Positions 1-10,101 of a DNA stretch of 64,000 nucleotides are shown here, in pieces. The position numbers and the translations under genes are program-made. The stretch spans positions 682,001 through 746,000 of the forward strand of contig CAVZAE010000005.1 in assembly GCA_963773195.1 (NCBI GenBank), in the 5' to 3' direction. The stretch comes from CAIWHR01 sp963773195. Its GTDB lineage: Bacteria > Pseudomonadota > Gammaproteobacteria > Burkholderiales > Casimicrobiaceae. The notes beneath the pieces were generated by a model. It did no database searches and had not been told where the DNA came from. It worked only from the letters and a program-made list of their open reading frames with translations. How positions within the stretch are numbered: position 1 is the stretch's first letter; each line of letters begins with the position of its first letter.

Positions 1-1
1 T

Positions 2-373
2 GCGATGACCGGTGGCGGTCTCGAGCTCAGGAGCCGCGACTTGCTGAAGCTCGGGCAACTTTATCTGAACGACGCGCGGAACGGCCGGCAGGTTATCTCC
101 GCCGACTGGGTTCGTCGCTCCATGTCTCCGCATGCGAAAGCCCGGGAGAACACCGACTACGGATACCTTTGGTGGCTGGAGACATTCGACGCCAACGGCC
201 GGAGAGTCAGGACCTATGGGATGTACGGAACCGGCGGCAACAAGGTCTTCGTCCTTCCCGACCAGAAGGCCGTCGTCGTCATTACCTCGAGGAATTACAA
301 AGTGCCGGGCTCGAGCGCGCTCACCGACAAGCTATTCCTGACCCAGATCGTTCCGGCGCTCGTCGGCCCATGA
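2..373 (+). CDS. serine hydrolase (class C beta-lactamase family), C-terminal part
   Basis: The reading frame is open at the left window edge, so only about 123 C-terminal residues are visible. The pattern fits the end of the beta-lactamase/penicillin-binding-protein-like serine hydrolase fold: a YLWW segment, then YGTGGNKVFV, which corresponds to the family's GxGGQxxxVxP strand, and a valine-rich closing strand. The catalytic SxxK and YxN motifs would lie upstream of the window. The stop codon overlaps the ATG of the DAHP synthase gene (ATGA), suggesting cotranscription. Substrate cannot be inferred. The family call is good; a specific role as beta-lactamase is not supported. Confidence 0.75.
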   Translation, partial: AMTGGGLELRSRDLLKLGQLYLNDARNGRQVISADWVRRSMSPHAKARENTDYGYLWWLETFDANGRRVRTYGMYGTGGNKVFVLPDQKAVVVITSRNYKVPGSSALTDKLFLTQIVPALVGP

Positions 374-1404
374 AAACCGACGACCTGCGCATCCGCCGGA
401 TACGGCCGCTGCTCGCACCGGCGATTCTCGCCGAGGAAATCCCGCTCACGAGTCGCAGTGGCGACTTCGTCGCGAGTGCACGGAAAACGATCGAAGCCAT
501 TCTCGACGGCCGCGATGCGCGCCTGCTCGTCGTCGTCGGCCCCTGCTCGATCCACGACACGAAGGCTGCGCTCGACTATGCGGACCGGCTGCGCGCACTG
601 GCCGAGCGCGCGCGCGAGCGCATTTTCCTCGTCATGCGCGTGTATTTCGAGAAGCCCAGGACCATCGTCGGGTGGAAAGGGCTCATCAACGATCCGGACC
701 TCGACGGGTCGTATCACATCAACAAGGGCCTGCGGTTGGCGCGCCAGCTCCTGGCCGATCTGGCGGAGCTGGGGGTCCCGGCAGCGACCGAGTTTCTCGA
801 TACCACGTTCGGGCAGTTCTACGCGGATCTCGTGAGCTGGGGTGCGATCGGCGCTCGCACCGTCGAGAGCCAGGTGCATCGCGAACTCGCTTCGGGCTTG
901 TCGATGCCCGTCGGCTTCAAGAATCGCACCGACGGCAACGTGCAGGTCGCGATCGAGGCCGTGCTCGCGGCGCGCGAACGCCATCTCTTCCCTTCGCTGA
1001 CCAAGGAAGGCGCGCCCGCCATCTTCGAGACCTCCGGCAACCGGTACGGCCACCTCGTGCTGCGCGGGGGATCGGCGACCGGTCCGAACTTCGCCTCCGA
1101 TGCCATCGGGGCCGCCGTTGCGCAGTTACGCGCGTCGAAGCTGCCCGAAGTCGTCATGGTCGACTGCAGTCACGGCAACAGCGAGAGGCTTCCCGAGCGC
1201 CAAGTCCAGGTCATCGAAGACGTGGTCACGCAGCGGCTGGGCGGCCAGACGGCGCTCAAAGCGCTGATGATCGAGAGCCATCTCGTCGGCGGACGCCAGG
1301 ATCCGGCCGCCGCGCTGACGTACGGCCAGAGCATTACCGATGCGTGTCTCGGTTTCGACGAGACCGCGCGCGCGATCGAGGGCGTCGCGCGCCGGTTGGG
1401 CTGA
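370..1404 (+). CDS. aroG: 3-deoxy-7-phosphoheptulonate (DAHP) synthase, class I
   Basis: This 344-residue protein matches the length and motif order of AroF/G/H-type DAHP synthases. These condense phosphoenolpyruvate and erythrose-4-phosphate in the first step of the shikimate pathway in the cytoplasm. Visible signatures are VGPCSIHD near residue 57, YFEKPRT near 95, GARTVESQ near 162 (family GARTTESQ), the KNRTDG loop and DCSHGNS near 260. KNRTDG departs from the usual KNGTDG by one residue. The ATG overlaps the preceding stop. Which isozyme type (Phe-, Tyr- or Trp-sensitive) cannot be decided, so the symbol is generic. Confidence 0.93.
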   Translation: MKTDDLRIRRIRPLLAPAILAEEIPLTSRSGDFVASARKTIEAILDGRDARLLVVVGPCSIHDTKAALDYADRLRALAERARERIFLVMRVYFEKPRTIVGWKGLINDPDLDGSYHINKGLRLARQLLADLAELGVPAATEFLDTTFGQFYADLVSWGAIGARTVESQVHRELASGLSMPVGFKNRTDGNVQVAIEAVLAARERHLFPSLTKEGAPAIFETSGNRYGHLVLRGGSATGPNFASDAIGAAVAQLRASKLPEVVMVDCSHGNSERLPERQVQVIEDVVTQRLGGQTALKALMIESHLVGGRQDPAAALTYGQSITDACLGFDETARAIEGVARRLG

Positions 1405-2787
1405 CTAGGTCGGCTCCAGCAGCGCGTCTTGCAGCGTGCGCAATGCCGCCGGATCGATGGCAAGGTTATCGATGGCGCGCTCGATACGCGTTGTGCGCTC
1501 GGCACCGAGCACGGACGTTGCGAGCTCACGGTACTTCGCGCGCAATTCGTCGTCACTCAGCGGATTCTCGGGATTGCCGCGCGCGCGCGCCGGCGCGGAC
1601 ACGAGCGTGCGGCCGTCGCGGAGCGAGATTCGCACTCGCGCCCAGCGCTCGGCGGGGAAGCGCCGAACGAAGTCGGCGTCCTCCGTCGCTGTGGTCGTCG
1701 CGACAAGTCGAGCGACGTCCGGATCGGTGAGGCCTCGCCCGTTGACCTCGTCCACGCCGACGCGATCGAAGACGAGAGCGGCCGCGACCGGAAAAACGAG
1801 ACTGTACTGCGCTTCTTCCGTCGTGCGCGGCAGCGCGCATTGCGATCCCAGCGCAATTGCTTCCCGAAAGCTCTCAATCGCGATTGCGGCGACCTCGTCG
1901 GCCGCAAAGCCGTGCTCGCGTTTCAGCAGGAGCGCCGCCTCGATCGCCGGCTGCGCCCAGCGGCATACCGGATACGCCTTGAAGTACTGCTCGCCGATCC
2001 GCCAGCGCACGCCGAGATCGCCCCAGAACGCCGCGGCATCGTCGCGCTCGACGGTCAGCGCCGGCGCGCCGGTGAAACCCTCGCGCGCGAGCAGCGCGGC
2101 CGTAAGCCCGCCGTGCGCGCCCCAGCCCGAACCATCCTTCACCATCGTCGGCGAATCGCAGGCCCGCAGGATCTGACCGCGCGGGCCCAGGTATTCGGCG
2201 ACGCCAAGTGCGTGCCGCGTTTGCTCGGTATCGAAGTCGAACAGCCGCGCAGCGATCGCCGCACAACCCAGCGCATTCCACGCCCCCGAGCAGTGATAGT
2301 CGGGAACGGTGGCGTGCAGCGCGATGCCGGCCCGCGTCGCGACTTCGTAGCCCAGCACGAGGCAAGTGAGAAACTCGCGGCCGTCAATCTCCGCCGCGCG
2401 TTCGCCCGGCCGCGCCGCGTCGATCAGCGCGAGCACCGCGGGCAACAGCGCTGCGCCCGCATGGCCTTTGGTCAGAACATGGCCGTCGTGGCCGTCGAGA
2501 GCGTCGATCGTGGTCGCACCCGCGAACGCGGCTCCCGCGAGCCCCGCGCGGCGGCCGTCGAGCAGGATCCGTGCGTTGCGGTCACTGCCGAGCAACTGGG
2601 TCGCCGCGTACGCGTTGCCGATCGCCGAGGCGCGCGTCCGGCTCCCGGCGGCGGCGATGCCGCAGAGATCGAGGAGGCTCCGCCGAGCGCTCGCGACGAC
2701 GCCCTCGGGCAGCGCGTCGTGTGCGAGTCCGCGGACGAAGGCCGGGACGTCCGCGAACGCGGCTTCGCGCCGTTCGCCTTCGGCCAT
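1405..2787 (-). CDS. MmgE/PrpD family protein
   Basis: This 460-residue protein has the MmgE/PrpD layout: an N-terminal all-helical domain with SLLDLCGIAAAG and DALDGHDGHVLTKGHAGAA, then a smaller C-terminal lid. The family includes 2-methylcitrate dehydratase and other hydratase/decarboxylase-like enzymes, and substrate is rarely predictable from sequence. The gene starts 15 bp after the betaine-binding protein stop, so it may be the last gene of the importer operon. Many family members sit beside transporters without a proven role. Function beyond family is not assigned. Confidence 0.85.
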   Translation of the reverse strand: MAEGERREAAFADVPAFVRGLAHDALPEGVVASARRSLLDLCGIAAAGSRTRASAIGNAYAATQLLGSDRNARILLDGRRAGLAGAAFAGATTIDALDGHDGHVLTKGHAGAALLPAVLALIDAARPGERAAEIDGREFLTCLVLGYEVATRAGIALHATVPDYHCSGAWNALGCAAIAARLFDFDTEQTRHALGVAEYLGPRGQILRACDSPTMVKDGSGWGAHGGLTAALLAREGFTGAPALTVERDDAAAFWGDLGVRWRIGEQYFKAYPVCRWAQPAIEAALLLKREHGFAADEVAAIAIESFREAIALGSQCALPRTTEEAQYSLVFPVAAALVFDRVGVDEVNGRGLTDPDVARLVATTTATEDADFVRRFPAERWARVRISLRDGRTLVSAPARARGNPENPLSDDELRAKYRELATSVLGAERTTRIERAIDNLAIDPAALRTLQDALLEPT

Positions 2788-2802
2788 GGCGCAGGTCTCG
2801 CT

Positions 2803-3690
2803 CTAGATGAGCCCGTTCTCCTTGAGGAAGCCCTCGGCCACTTCCTCCGGGGTCTTCTTGTCGACGTCGACGGAGGCGTTGAGCTTCGCCATCGTCTCGT
2901 TGTTGAGCTTCGCCGAGAGAGCGTTGAGCGCTTCGCCGATCTTCGGGTTCTTGTCGAGGATCTCTTTGCGTACGACCGGAGTCATGTTGTACGGCGCCGC
3001 GTAGCCCTTGTCGTCCTTGAGCACGACGAAGTTGAACGCCGGGATACGGCCGTCGGTCGCGAACACGACGGCGGAGTCGACCTGCCGGTCTTTGAGCGCG
3101 TTGTACGTGAGACCCGTGTCCATTCGCTTCACGTTGTCGCGCTCGAACTCGAAGCCGTACGCGGTCTGCCAGCCGGGAAGGCCGTCGGGACGCGCGTAGA
3201 ACTCGGCGTTCGACGCGAACGTGAGCTTCTCGCCGCCTTTGATCGCCTTCGCGAAATCGCTCATCGTAACGATGCCGCGCTTCTGCGCGTCGTCCTTGTT
3301 CATCGCGAACGCGTAGGTGTTGTTGGCCGGCGACATGTTGAGCCAGACGAGGCCCTTCGCCGCGTCGAGCTCCTTGATCTTCTGGTAGGCCGCCTCCGGT
3401 GTCGGGAACTTGTCGGTGATCTTGTAGAACACGCCGAGCCCGGTGCCCGTGTACTCCCAGTAGACGTCGATCTGGCCGTTCTCGAGCGCCGAGCGCACGG
3501 CGGCGGTCCCCATCCCCGCCTTGCGATCGGGCGTGAAGCCTTTCGCCTTGAGCAGCGCGACCGTCATCGCGGTCATGATCTGCTGCTCGGTGAACGCCTT
3601 GCCGCCGACGACCACGGTCTGCGCGGTGGCGCCGCCGCAGAGAAGCCCGGCGAGCGCGGCACCCGCGAGCAGCTTGACGATAGATCTCAT
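2803..3690 (-). CDS. glycine betaine/choline-type ABC transporter substrate-binding protein
   Basis: This 295-residue periplasmic binding protein of the OpuAC/OsmX family begins with a clear Sec signal ending near ATAQ. The family signature GGKAFTEQQIM follows, with DVYWEYTGTG and YAAPYNMTPVVR later. It should deliver a quaternary ammonium compound to the permease pair encoded next to it. The start is chosen at the ATG preceded by a GGAGGGGAGGAAC ribosome site; a longer frame upstream has no signal peptide at its N-terminus. The aromatic binding cage was not mapped, so betaine, choline and carnitine are all possible. Confidence 0.88.
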   Translation of the reverse strand: MRSIVKLLAGAALAGLLCGGATAQTVVVGGKAFTEQQIMTAMTVALLKAKGFTPDRKAGMGTAAVRSALENGQIDVYWEYTGTGLGVFYKITDKFPTPEAAYQKIKELDAAKGLVWLNMSPANNTYAFAMNKDDAQKRGIVTMSDFAKAIKGGEKLTFASNAEFYARPDGLPGWQTAYGFEFERDNVKRMDTGLTYNALKDRQVDSAVVFATDGRIPAFNFVVLKDDKGYAAPYNMTPVVRKEILDKNPKIGEALNALSAKLNNETMAKLNASVDVDKKTPEEVAEGFLKENGLI

Positions 3691-3719
3691 GTTCCTCCCC
3701 TCCGGGTTGGCAATTCCGG

Positions 3720-4463
3720 TCATGCATTGCGCAGCGGATTCACGCCGCGCGGGACGAGCCAATACTGCGCCTGCCCGAACAAAAAATCCACGGCGACTGC
3801 GATCAGAGCCGTCGGAATCGCGCCGGCGAGCATCATCGCGTGCTGCTGCAGGTCGATGCCGGTGAAGATGAGCTCGCCCAGGCCGCCGCCGCCGATCAGG
3901 AACGCGATGGGGGCCGTGCCGACGTTGACCGCCATCGCCGTCCGGATGCCTGCAAAGATCACGAACAGCGCATTCGGCAACTCGACGCGCCCCAGCATGG
4001 CGGAGGGCCCCATGCCCATTCCCCGCGCCGCATCGGCGAGGTGGGCCGGGACGGCGCGAATGCCGACGTAGGTGTTGCGGATGATCGGCAGCAGCGTTGC
4101 GATCGACAACCCGACGATCGCCGGCAGCGGGCCGATGCCGAGCAAGCTCATCATCAGCGCGAGCTTGGCCAGCGTAGGAATCGCCGTGACCATGTTCACC
4201 GCCTGGATCGCACCTTCGGCCCAGCGGGCCATCCAGGGGCGCGACAGCCAGACGCCGATCGCGACGCCGACGACGATCGCGGCGCTTCCGGAAACGGCCA
4301 CGAGCACGAGGTGCTGCTTCGTCAGGTAGACAATGTCTTTCTTGTAACCCAGGATCTCCGCGCCGAGACCGCTTCTCCACAGCGCGAACGCGATCGCGAC
4401 CGCGATCGTCGCGAGTACGACATAGGGAAGGTTCGACCGGGGCGCCAGCGCTGTCGCAGGCAT
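3720..4463 (-). CDS. betaine-type ABC transporter permease (second)
   Basis: This 247-residue inner-membrane protein has five to six hydrophobic segments and the MetI-like permease coupling loop (AARGMGMGPSAMLGRVELPNA, about residues 140-160). It resembles OpuCB/OpuCD and YehW/YehY. It lies between the ATPase and binding-protein genes, 2 bp from the ATPase stop. A second permease at the head of the operon suggests a heterodimeric channel. It begins with a short arginine-containing segment and no signal peptide. Confidence 0.87.
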   Translation of the reverse strand: MPATALAPRSNLPYVVLATIAVAIAFALWRSGLGAEILGYKKDIVYLTKQHLVLVAVSGSAAIVVGVAIGVWLSRPWMARWAEGAIQAVNMVTAIPTLAKLALMMSLLGIGPLPAIVGLSIATLLPIIRNTYVGIRAVPAHLADAARGMGMGPSAMLGRVELPNALFVIFAGIRTAMAVNVGTAPIAFLIGGGGLGELIFTGIDLQQHAMMLAGAIPTALIAVAVDFLFGQAQYWLVPRGVNPLRNA

Positions 4464-4465
4464 CG

Positions 4466-5418
<953 letters not shown>

Positions 5419-5422
<4 letters not shown>

Positions 5423-6081
5423 GTTGAAGCTACCGCCACGAGGCCCTTCGGCGTGAGCCGCTTCTGCAGCCACAGGAGCGAGTAGTCGGCCGCGATCGCG
5501 AGCAGCCCGAGCGTCACCGCGCCCGTTATGAGCTGGCGGATATCGGATTGCGAGATGCCGCGGCTGATGAACGTCCCGAGGCCGCCCGCACCGATGTAGG
5601 CGGCGATCGCGGTCACGCCGATGTTGATGACGACGGCGATCCGGACCCCGGCGATGATTACCGGCAGCGCGATCGGGATCTCGACCCGCGCGAGGCGCTG
5701 CGGCACCGACATCCCCATGCCGATCGCCGCCGAGCGCAGTGCCGGGTCGACGTTGCGAATCGCCGTATAGGTGTTGCGGATGATCGGCAACAACGCATAG
5801 AGCATCGCCGCGATCACCGCGGGCAGCCAGCCGATCCCCTGTCCGATCTTCGACAGGATCGGGATCAGCACGCCGAAGAGCGCGATCGACGGGATGGTCA
5901 TGACGATCGAGCCCAGGTAGAGCACGGTGTCGGCGACGCGCTGGCTTTGCGTGATCGCGATGCCGAGCGGGACGCCGGTGACGATCGCGATGCCGACCGC
6001 GACGCTGACGATCGACAAATGCTCGAGGGTCCGTTCGCCGATCTGCGGCAGGTTGTGCAGGATGAAGGCGAGCGTCTCCAC
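5419..6081 (-). CDS. betaine-type ABC transporter permease (first)
   Basis: This inner-membrane permease of about 220 residues has the MetI-family loop (SAAIGMGMSVPQRLARVEIP) and about six membrane spans. It is the first gene of the four-gene importer. A GTG at 6081 is preferred as start because the protein then begins just before the first hydrophobic segment, as in OpuCB/YehY relatives. A frame extending to an ATG at 6186 would add about 35 residues with no family resemblance and cover the divergent promoter region. The start is therefore uncertain; the family is clear. Confidence 0.85.
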
Positions 6082-6194
6082 GGTCGCGCGAGTGTTCCAA
6101 ATGCGTCGGGGTTGGTCAATCGCGGTGGCTCCCTCGCACCGCACCAAAACATGCGATAGTGGCGCCTCCGCCCACTCGCCGATCACCCATCGCC

Positions 6195-7241
6195 ATGCCC
6201 GATCCCGGACCGACCTTGCTCCAGCGCCTCGACCAGGGCCCCGTCATCTGCGCCGAAGGCTACGTCTTCGAGCTCGAACGGCGCGGCTACCTGCAGGCGG
6301 GCGCCTTCGTTCCGGAGGTCGTGCTCGAGCATCCGGAAGTCGTGACGCAACTCCATCGCGACTTCGTCCATGCGGGATCGGACGTGGTCGAAGCGCTCAC
6401 CTACTACACGCACCGCGAGAAGTTGCGCGTCATCGGCCGCGAGGACGATCTGGAGCCGATCAACCGGCGCGCACTCGAGATCGCGAAAACCGTAGCGCGC
6501 GAGTCGGGGGCGCTCTTCGCTGGCGATATCTGCAATACCAACGTGTTCGATCCGGCGGACGCCGCCTCACGCAAGGCGGTGCAAGGCATGTTCGAGGAGC
6601 AGGTCGGCTGGGCCGTCGATGCCGGCGTCGATTACGTCGTCGGGGAGACGTTTTCGTGGGGACAGGAGGCGCTGATCGCGCTCGACGTGATCAAGCGCGC
6701 GAAGCAGCCCGCCGTGATCACGCTCGCAATGCATCAGGAGGACGTCACACGCGAAGGCTGGAGCGCGGCCGACGCGTGCCGGCGCCTGGCCGACGCGGGC
6801 GCCGACGTGGTGGGGCTCAACTGCATTCGCGGTCCGGAGACCATGATGCCGCTCCTGGAGGAGATTCGCAGCGCAGTAGGGATCCCATTGGCGGCGCTGC
6901 CCGTTCCGTACCGCACCCACGAGGGCGAACCCTCGTTCCAATCGCTGCGCGATCAGCACTGGCACGGCGACTGGGGCAGCCGGCCGTTCCCGATCGCCCT
7001 CGATCCGTTCACCTGCAACCGCTTCGAGATCGCTGATTTCGGCCGCGCGGCGCTGGCGCTCGATGTCCGCTACCTGGGCGTCTGCTGCGGCGCGGGACCG
7101 CATCACATCCGGGCGCTGGCCGAGGCCGTCGGCAAGCAGCCGCCGGGGAGCAAGTACACCGCCGACATGTCGAAGCACGCGTTCCTGGGCTCGCACGAGC
7201 GGATCAAGCAGGTGCAGAAGGACTACGCGAACAAGCTCTGA
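6195..7241 (+). CDS. betaine-homocysteine S-methyltransferase-like protein
   Basis: This 348-residue enzyme belongs to the homocysteine S-methyltransferase family, a TIM barrel with a Zn site made by three cysteines. The first is in VGLNC and the paired CC in GVCCGAGPHHIRA, both visible. N-terminal segments FELERRGYLQAG and EHPEVVTQLHRDFVHAGSD resemble vertebrate BHMT more than MetH. The adjacent divergent importer is betaine type, which supports betaine as methyl donor. The exact donor (betaine, dimethylglycine analogue or S-methylmethionine) is inferred. An upstream ATG at 6159 is in frame; 6195 fits the family start better. Confidence 0.82.
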   Translation: MPDPGPTLLQRLDQGPVICAEGYVFELERRGYLQAGAFVPEVVLEHPEVVTQLHRDFVHAGSDVVEALTYYTHREKLRVIGREDDLEPINRRALEIAKTVARESGALFAGDICNTNVFDPADAASRKAVQGMFEEQVGWAVDAGVDYVVGETFSWGQEALIALDVIKRAKQPAVITLAMHQEDVTREGWSAADACRRLADAGADVVGLNCIRGPETMMPLLEEIRSAVGIPLAALPVPYRTHEGEPSFQSLRDQHWHGDWGSRPFPIALDPFTCNRFEIADFGRAALALDVRYLGVCCGAGPHHIRALAEAVGKQPPGSKYTADMSKHAFLGSHERIKQVQKDYANKL

Positions 7242-7253
7242 CGCGGGCGGCGC

Positions 7254-7646
7254 TCAGCGCGCCGGAATGGTCGCGTCGATCGTGTAGTAGTCGGACGCGT
7301 CGGCGACGTAGACCTGCCATTGCGTCCTGAGCCCCGTCGGCGCATCGAGCGTTCCGGCGGCGATCCACATCTGATCTGCGGCGAACCGCTCCCAGAAGAC
7401 GCTCCCGCCGCATTCGCCGCAGAAACCGCGCCGTGCCTTGTCCGATGAGCGGTACCACTTGAGACCGCGCGATTCGACGAGCGTAAGCGCCGACTTCGGT
7501 ACCGCGGTGTAGGCGCCGATGTGGCCATGGGTCTTTCGGCATTGGCTGCAATGGCAGAGCACGACGTCGCGCAGCGGCCGTGCGGCTTCGTAACGCACGG
7601 CGCCGCAAAGGCAACCGCCGGCGGCGATGGGCGAGGGTTGGGCCAT
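7254..7646 (-). CDS. GFA/CENP-V family zinc protein
   Basis: This protein of about 130 residues has the Zn-binding pattern of the GFA (glutathione-dependent formaldehyde-activating enzyme-like) fold: GGCLCGAVRY, then CHCSQCRKTHG, then FCGECGGSVFW. Most family members have no demonstrated formaldehyde activity, so only the fold is claimed. The start at 7646 (MAQPS) places the first CxC pair about 12 residues in, as usual; longer frames add an unconserved leader. It converges with the methyltransferase gene and diverges from the cbb3 oxidase operon. Confidence 0.85.
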   Translation of the reverse strand: MAQPSPIAAGGCLCGAVRYEAARPLRDVVLCHCSQCRKTHGHIGAYTAVPKSALTLVESRGLKWYRSSDKARRGFCGECGGSVFWERFAADQMWIAAGTLDAPTGLRTQWQVYVADASDYYTIDATIPAR

Positions 7647-7726
7647 GGGCGGAGCGCCGATCCAGCATTCGCTGCGGACAAGCAGTCTCGCAGTCAATGC
7701 CGGAGCAAACAAGTCGAACATGACCC

Positions 7727-7755
7727 TTGCCAAACTTTGCGCTAGAGCAAATAGT
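7727..7755 (+). promoter_or_regulatory. candidate sigma70-type promoter and inverted repeat upstream of ccoN
   Basis: TTGCCA and AATAGT are separated by 17 bp, a reasonable -35/-10 pair. An inverted repeat TTTGC-N6-GCAAA (7736-7751) lies between and over them. No canonical FNR/Anr box (TTGAT-N4-ATCAA) was found in this stretch, although cbb3 operons are usually oxygen regulated. This is prediction only. Confidence 0.3.
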
Positions 7756-7836
7756 CCATCCCTCGGGCACGCTTATGATTCGCGGGATTGGCGCCCCGCG
7801 GTCTCGGGCCTCGGGACGGCTTGCCAAGAGGGACTC

Positions 7837-9303
7837 GTGCAACCGAAGGAAACCTACAACGACCAGATCGTGCGGCTGTTTCTGCTCGCCGCGGCGGTCT
7901 GGGGGATCGTCGGCATGGCGATCGGCGTCTACGCCGCCGCCGAGATGGCCTGGCCGGCGCTCAATCTCGGCGTGCCGTGGCTGACCTTCAGCCGGATCCG
8001 GCCCGATCACACGTTCGGCGTGATCTTCGCCTTCGGTGGTTCCGCGCTGATGGGAACCTGCTACTACGTCGTCCAGCGGACAGGCCATGTCCGGCTCGCG
8101 CACACCGCGCTTGCCAATTTCACGTTCTACGGCTGGCAGTTGGGCTGCCTGCTCGCGATGGTGACGATGCCGCTCGGCATCACGCAAAGCAAGGAATACG
8201 CCGAGCCGGAGTGGTTCATCGACATCGCCGTCGCCGTCGTCTGGGTCTCGTTCGGTGTCGTGTTCTTCTCGACTATCGCGCGCCGGCGGATCCGCCATAT
8301 CTACGTCGCCAACTGGTACTACGGCGCTTTCATTATCGCGGTTGGCCTCTTGCACATCGTCAACAACCTCGCGATTCCCGTATCGCTGACGAAGTCCTAC
8401 ACGGTGTACTCGGGTTCGGTCGACGCGATGGTGCAATGGTGGTACGGGCACAACGCGGTCGCGTTCTTCCTGACCGCGGGGTTCCTCGGAATGATGTACT
8501 ACTTCGTTCCGCGCCAGGCGCAGCAGCCGCTGTGGAGCTACCGCTTCTCGATCGTCAATTTCTGGGCGCTGATCTCCGTCTACATGTGGGCGGGGCCGCA
8601 CCATCTGCTGTACACGGCGCTGCCCGACTGGGTGCAGTCCGTGGGGATGGCGTTCTCGCTGATCCTGCTGATGCCGAGCTGGGGCTCGGCGGCGAACGGA
8701 CTCATGACCTTCAATGGCTCGTGGCATCTGCTCAGGACCGATCCCGCGGCGAAATTCATGGTGGTTTCGCTCGTCTTCTACGCTGCCGCGACGCTCGAAG
8801 GCTCGATGATGGCGATCAAGACGGTCAACTCGCTCTCGCACTACACGGAGTGGACGATCGGGCACGTCCATTCGGGGGCGCTCGGATGGGTCGCGATGAT
8901 CACGATCGGCTCGCTGTACGCGATGGCACCGCGCGCGCTCGGCCAGCCGGCCATGTATTCACGAAAGGGGATGGAGCTCCATTTCTGGCTGCACACGATC
9001 GGCACGCTGGCGTATGTCTTCGCGATGTGGATCGCGGGCGTCACGCAGGGTTTGATGTGGCGCGCCACGAGCCCCGACGGCTCGCTCACCTATCCCTTCA
9101 TCGACAGCCTGATCGCCATCCGGGGCTTCTATATGGTGCGTTGGCTGGGCGGCGTCCTGATCCTGTGCGGGATGGTCGTGATGGCCTGGAATCTCTGGCA
9201 CACGGCCGCCGCGGCGCGCGCCCGGCTGATCAATCCGATTCCGGTTCCGATCCCCGAGCCCGAGCTGCACCAGGTGCCGGCGCCGCTGCCGGCCTACGGT
9301 TGA
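7837..9303 (+). CDS. ccoN: cytochrome c oxidase, cbb3 type, subunit I
   Basis: This 488-residue heme-copper oxidase catalytic subunit has about 12 membrane spans. Conserved histidine positions for low-spin heme, CuB and heme b3 can be seen (RPDHTFGV, YGHNAVAFF, GPHHLLY, IGHVHSGALGW, ELHFWLHTIG). It reduces O2 to water in the inner membrane with high affinity. A GTG at 7837 is chosen because QPKETYNDQIVRLF is the usual CcoN N-terminus; the frame is open for 70 codons upstream with no similarity. It is the first gene of ccoNOQP. Confidence 0.96.
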   Translation: MQPKETYNDQIVRLFLLAAAVWGIVGMAIGVYAAAEMAWPALNLGVPWLTFSRIRPDHTFGVIFAFGGSALMGTCYYVVQRTGHVRLAHTALANFTFYGWQLGCLLAMVTMPLGITQSKEYAEPEWFIDIAVAVVWVSFGVVFFSTIARRRIRHIYVANWYYGAFIIAVGLLHIVNNLAIPVSLTKSYTVYSGSVDAMVQWWYGHNAVAFFLTAGFLGMMYYFVPRQAQQPLWSYRFSIVNFWALISVYMWAGPHHLLYTALPDWVQSVGMAFSLILLMPSWGSAANGLMTFNGSWHLLRTDPAAKFMVVSLVFYAAATLEGSMMAIKTVNSLSHYTEWTIGHVHSGALGWVAMITIGSLYAMAPRALGQPAMYSRKGMELHFWLHTIGTLAYVFAMWIAGVTQGLMWRATSPDGSLTYPFIDSLIAIRGFYMVRWLGGVLILCGMVVMAWNLWHTAAAARARLINPIPVPIPEPELHQVPAPLPAYG

Positions 9304-9313
9304 CGACCGCGCC

Positions 9314-9949
9314 ATGGCCGGCGGCTACAAGTACTTCGAAGCAATCGAGAAGAACGCGGCGTTGCTGGGCCTCCTGACGCTCGTCATGGTGTCGCTGGGC
9401 GGCCTGTCCGAGATCACGCCGCTGTTCATCGAAGCGCACGCGGTGGGACCTCCGCCGGGGGTGAAACCCTACGACCCCCTGCGTCTCGCCGGCAGGGACG
9501 TCTACGTTCGCGAAGGCTGCTATCTCTGCCATTCGCAGATGATTCGCGCGCTGCGCGCCGAGACACAGCGCTACGGTCCGTATTCGGTCGCCGCCGAATC
9601 GGTGTACGACCGGCCGTTCCAGTGGGGCTCCAAGCGGACGGGCCCCGACCTCGCGCGGATCGGCGGCAAATACTCGGACGAGTGGCAGCACCTGCACCTG
9701 GTCAATCCGCAGCAGTTCGTTGCCGAATCGAACATGCCGTCCTATCCCTGGCTCGAGGAAACGAAGGTCGACGGCAACGACATCGCCGCGCGGATGCGCG
9801 CGCTGCGCACGCTGGGCGACCCCTATACCGACGCCGAGATCGCAGGCGCGCCTGCCGCGGTCGCCGGCATGACCGAGCTCGACGCGCTCGTCGCTTATCT
9901 GCAGGGGCTCGGCGTCGCGAACGTGCCGCAGAAGGACGCGTCGCAATGA
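9314..9949 (+). CDS. ccoO: cytochrome c oxidase, cbb3 type, subunit II
   Basis: This 211-residue membrane-anchored monoheme cytochrome c has one N-terminal span (about residues 17-37). The c-type heme motif CYLCH lies near residue 72, followed by RYGPYS and GPDLARIGGKYSDEW, which are CcoO landmarks. A downstream methionine in SNMPSYPWL is the likely axial ligand. It passes electrons between CcoP and CcoN. It starts 11 bp after ccoN and its stop overlaps the ccoQ start. Confidence 0.96.
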   Translation: MAGGYKYFEAIEKNAALLGLLTLVMVSLGGLSEITPLFIEAHAVGPPPGVKPYDPLRLAGRDVYVREGCYLCHSQMIRALRAETQRYGPYSVAAESVYDRPFQWGSKRTGPDLARIGGKYSDEWQHLHLVNPQQFVAESNMPSYPWLEETKVDGNDIAARMRALRTLGDPYTDAEIAGAPAAVAGMTELDALVAYLQGLGVANVPQKDASQ

Positions 9950-10101
9950 GTCCGTTCTGGGGACACCTGGTGGGCATCCTCACGGTGCTCGTGATGCTCG
10001 CATTCATCGGCATCTGGGTGTGGGCGTGGCTTCCCTATCACAAGCGCACATTCGACGCGCTGGCAGAGCTTCCCGCAGAAGACGGAGAAGACCGGCCATG
10101 A
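9946..10101 (+). CDS. ccoQ: cbb3 oxidase small subunit IV
   Basis: This 51-residue protein has one membrane span (about residues 7-28) followed by WAWLPYHKRTFD, which matches the usual FixQ/CcoQ pattern of a helix and a short charged cytoplasmic tail. It is thought to stabilise the oxidase complex. It overlaps ccoO (ATGA) and ccoP by four bases each, as in classic ccoNOQP operons. Confidence 0.9.
   Translation: MSPFWGHLVGILTVLVMLAFIGIWVWAWLPYHKRTFDALAELPAEDGEDRP

Noticed and set aside
1429..4071. 880-codon plus-strand frame opposite the PrpD and betaine-binding genes
   Set aside because: It is a high-GC antisense shadow of two well-supported genes.
7700..7836. FNR/Anr box expected upstream of ccoN
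   Set aside because: No TTGAT-N4-ATCAA-like sequence was found; only a different inverted repeat is present.
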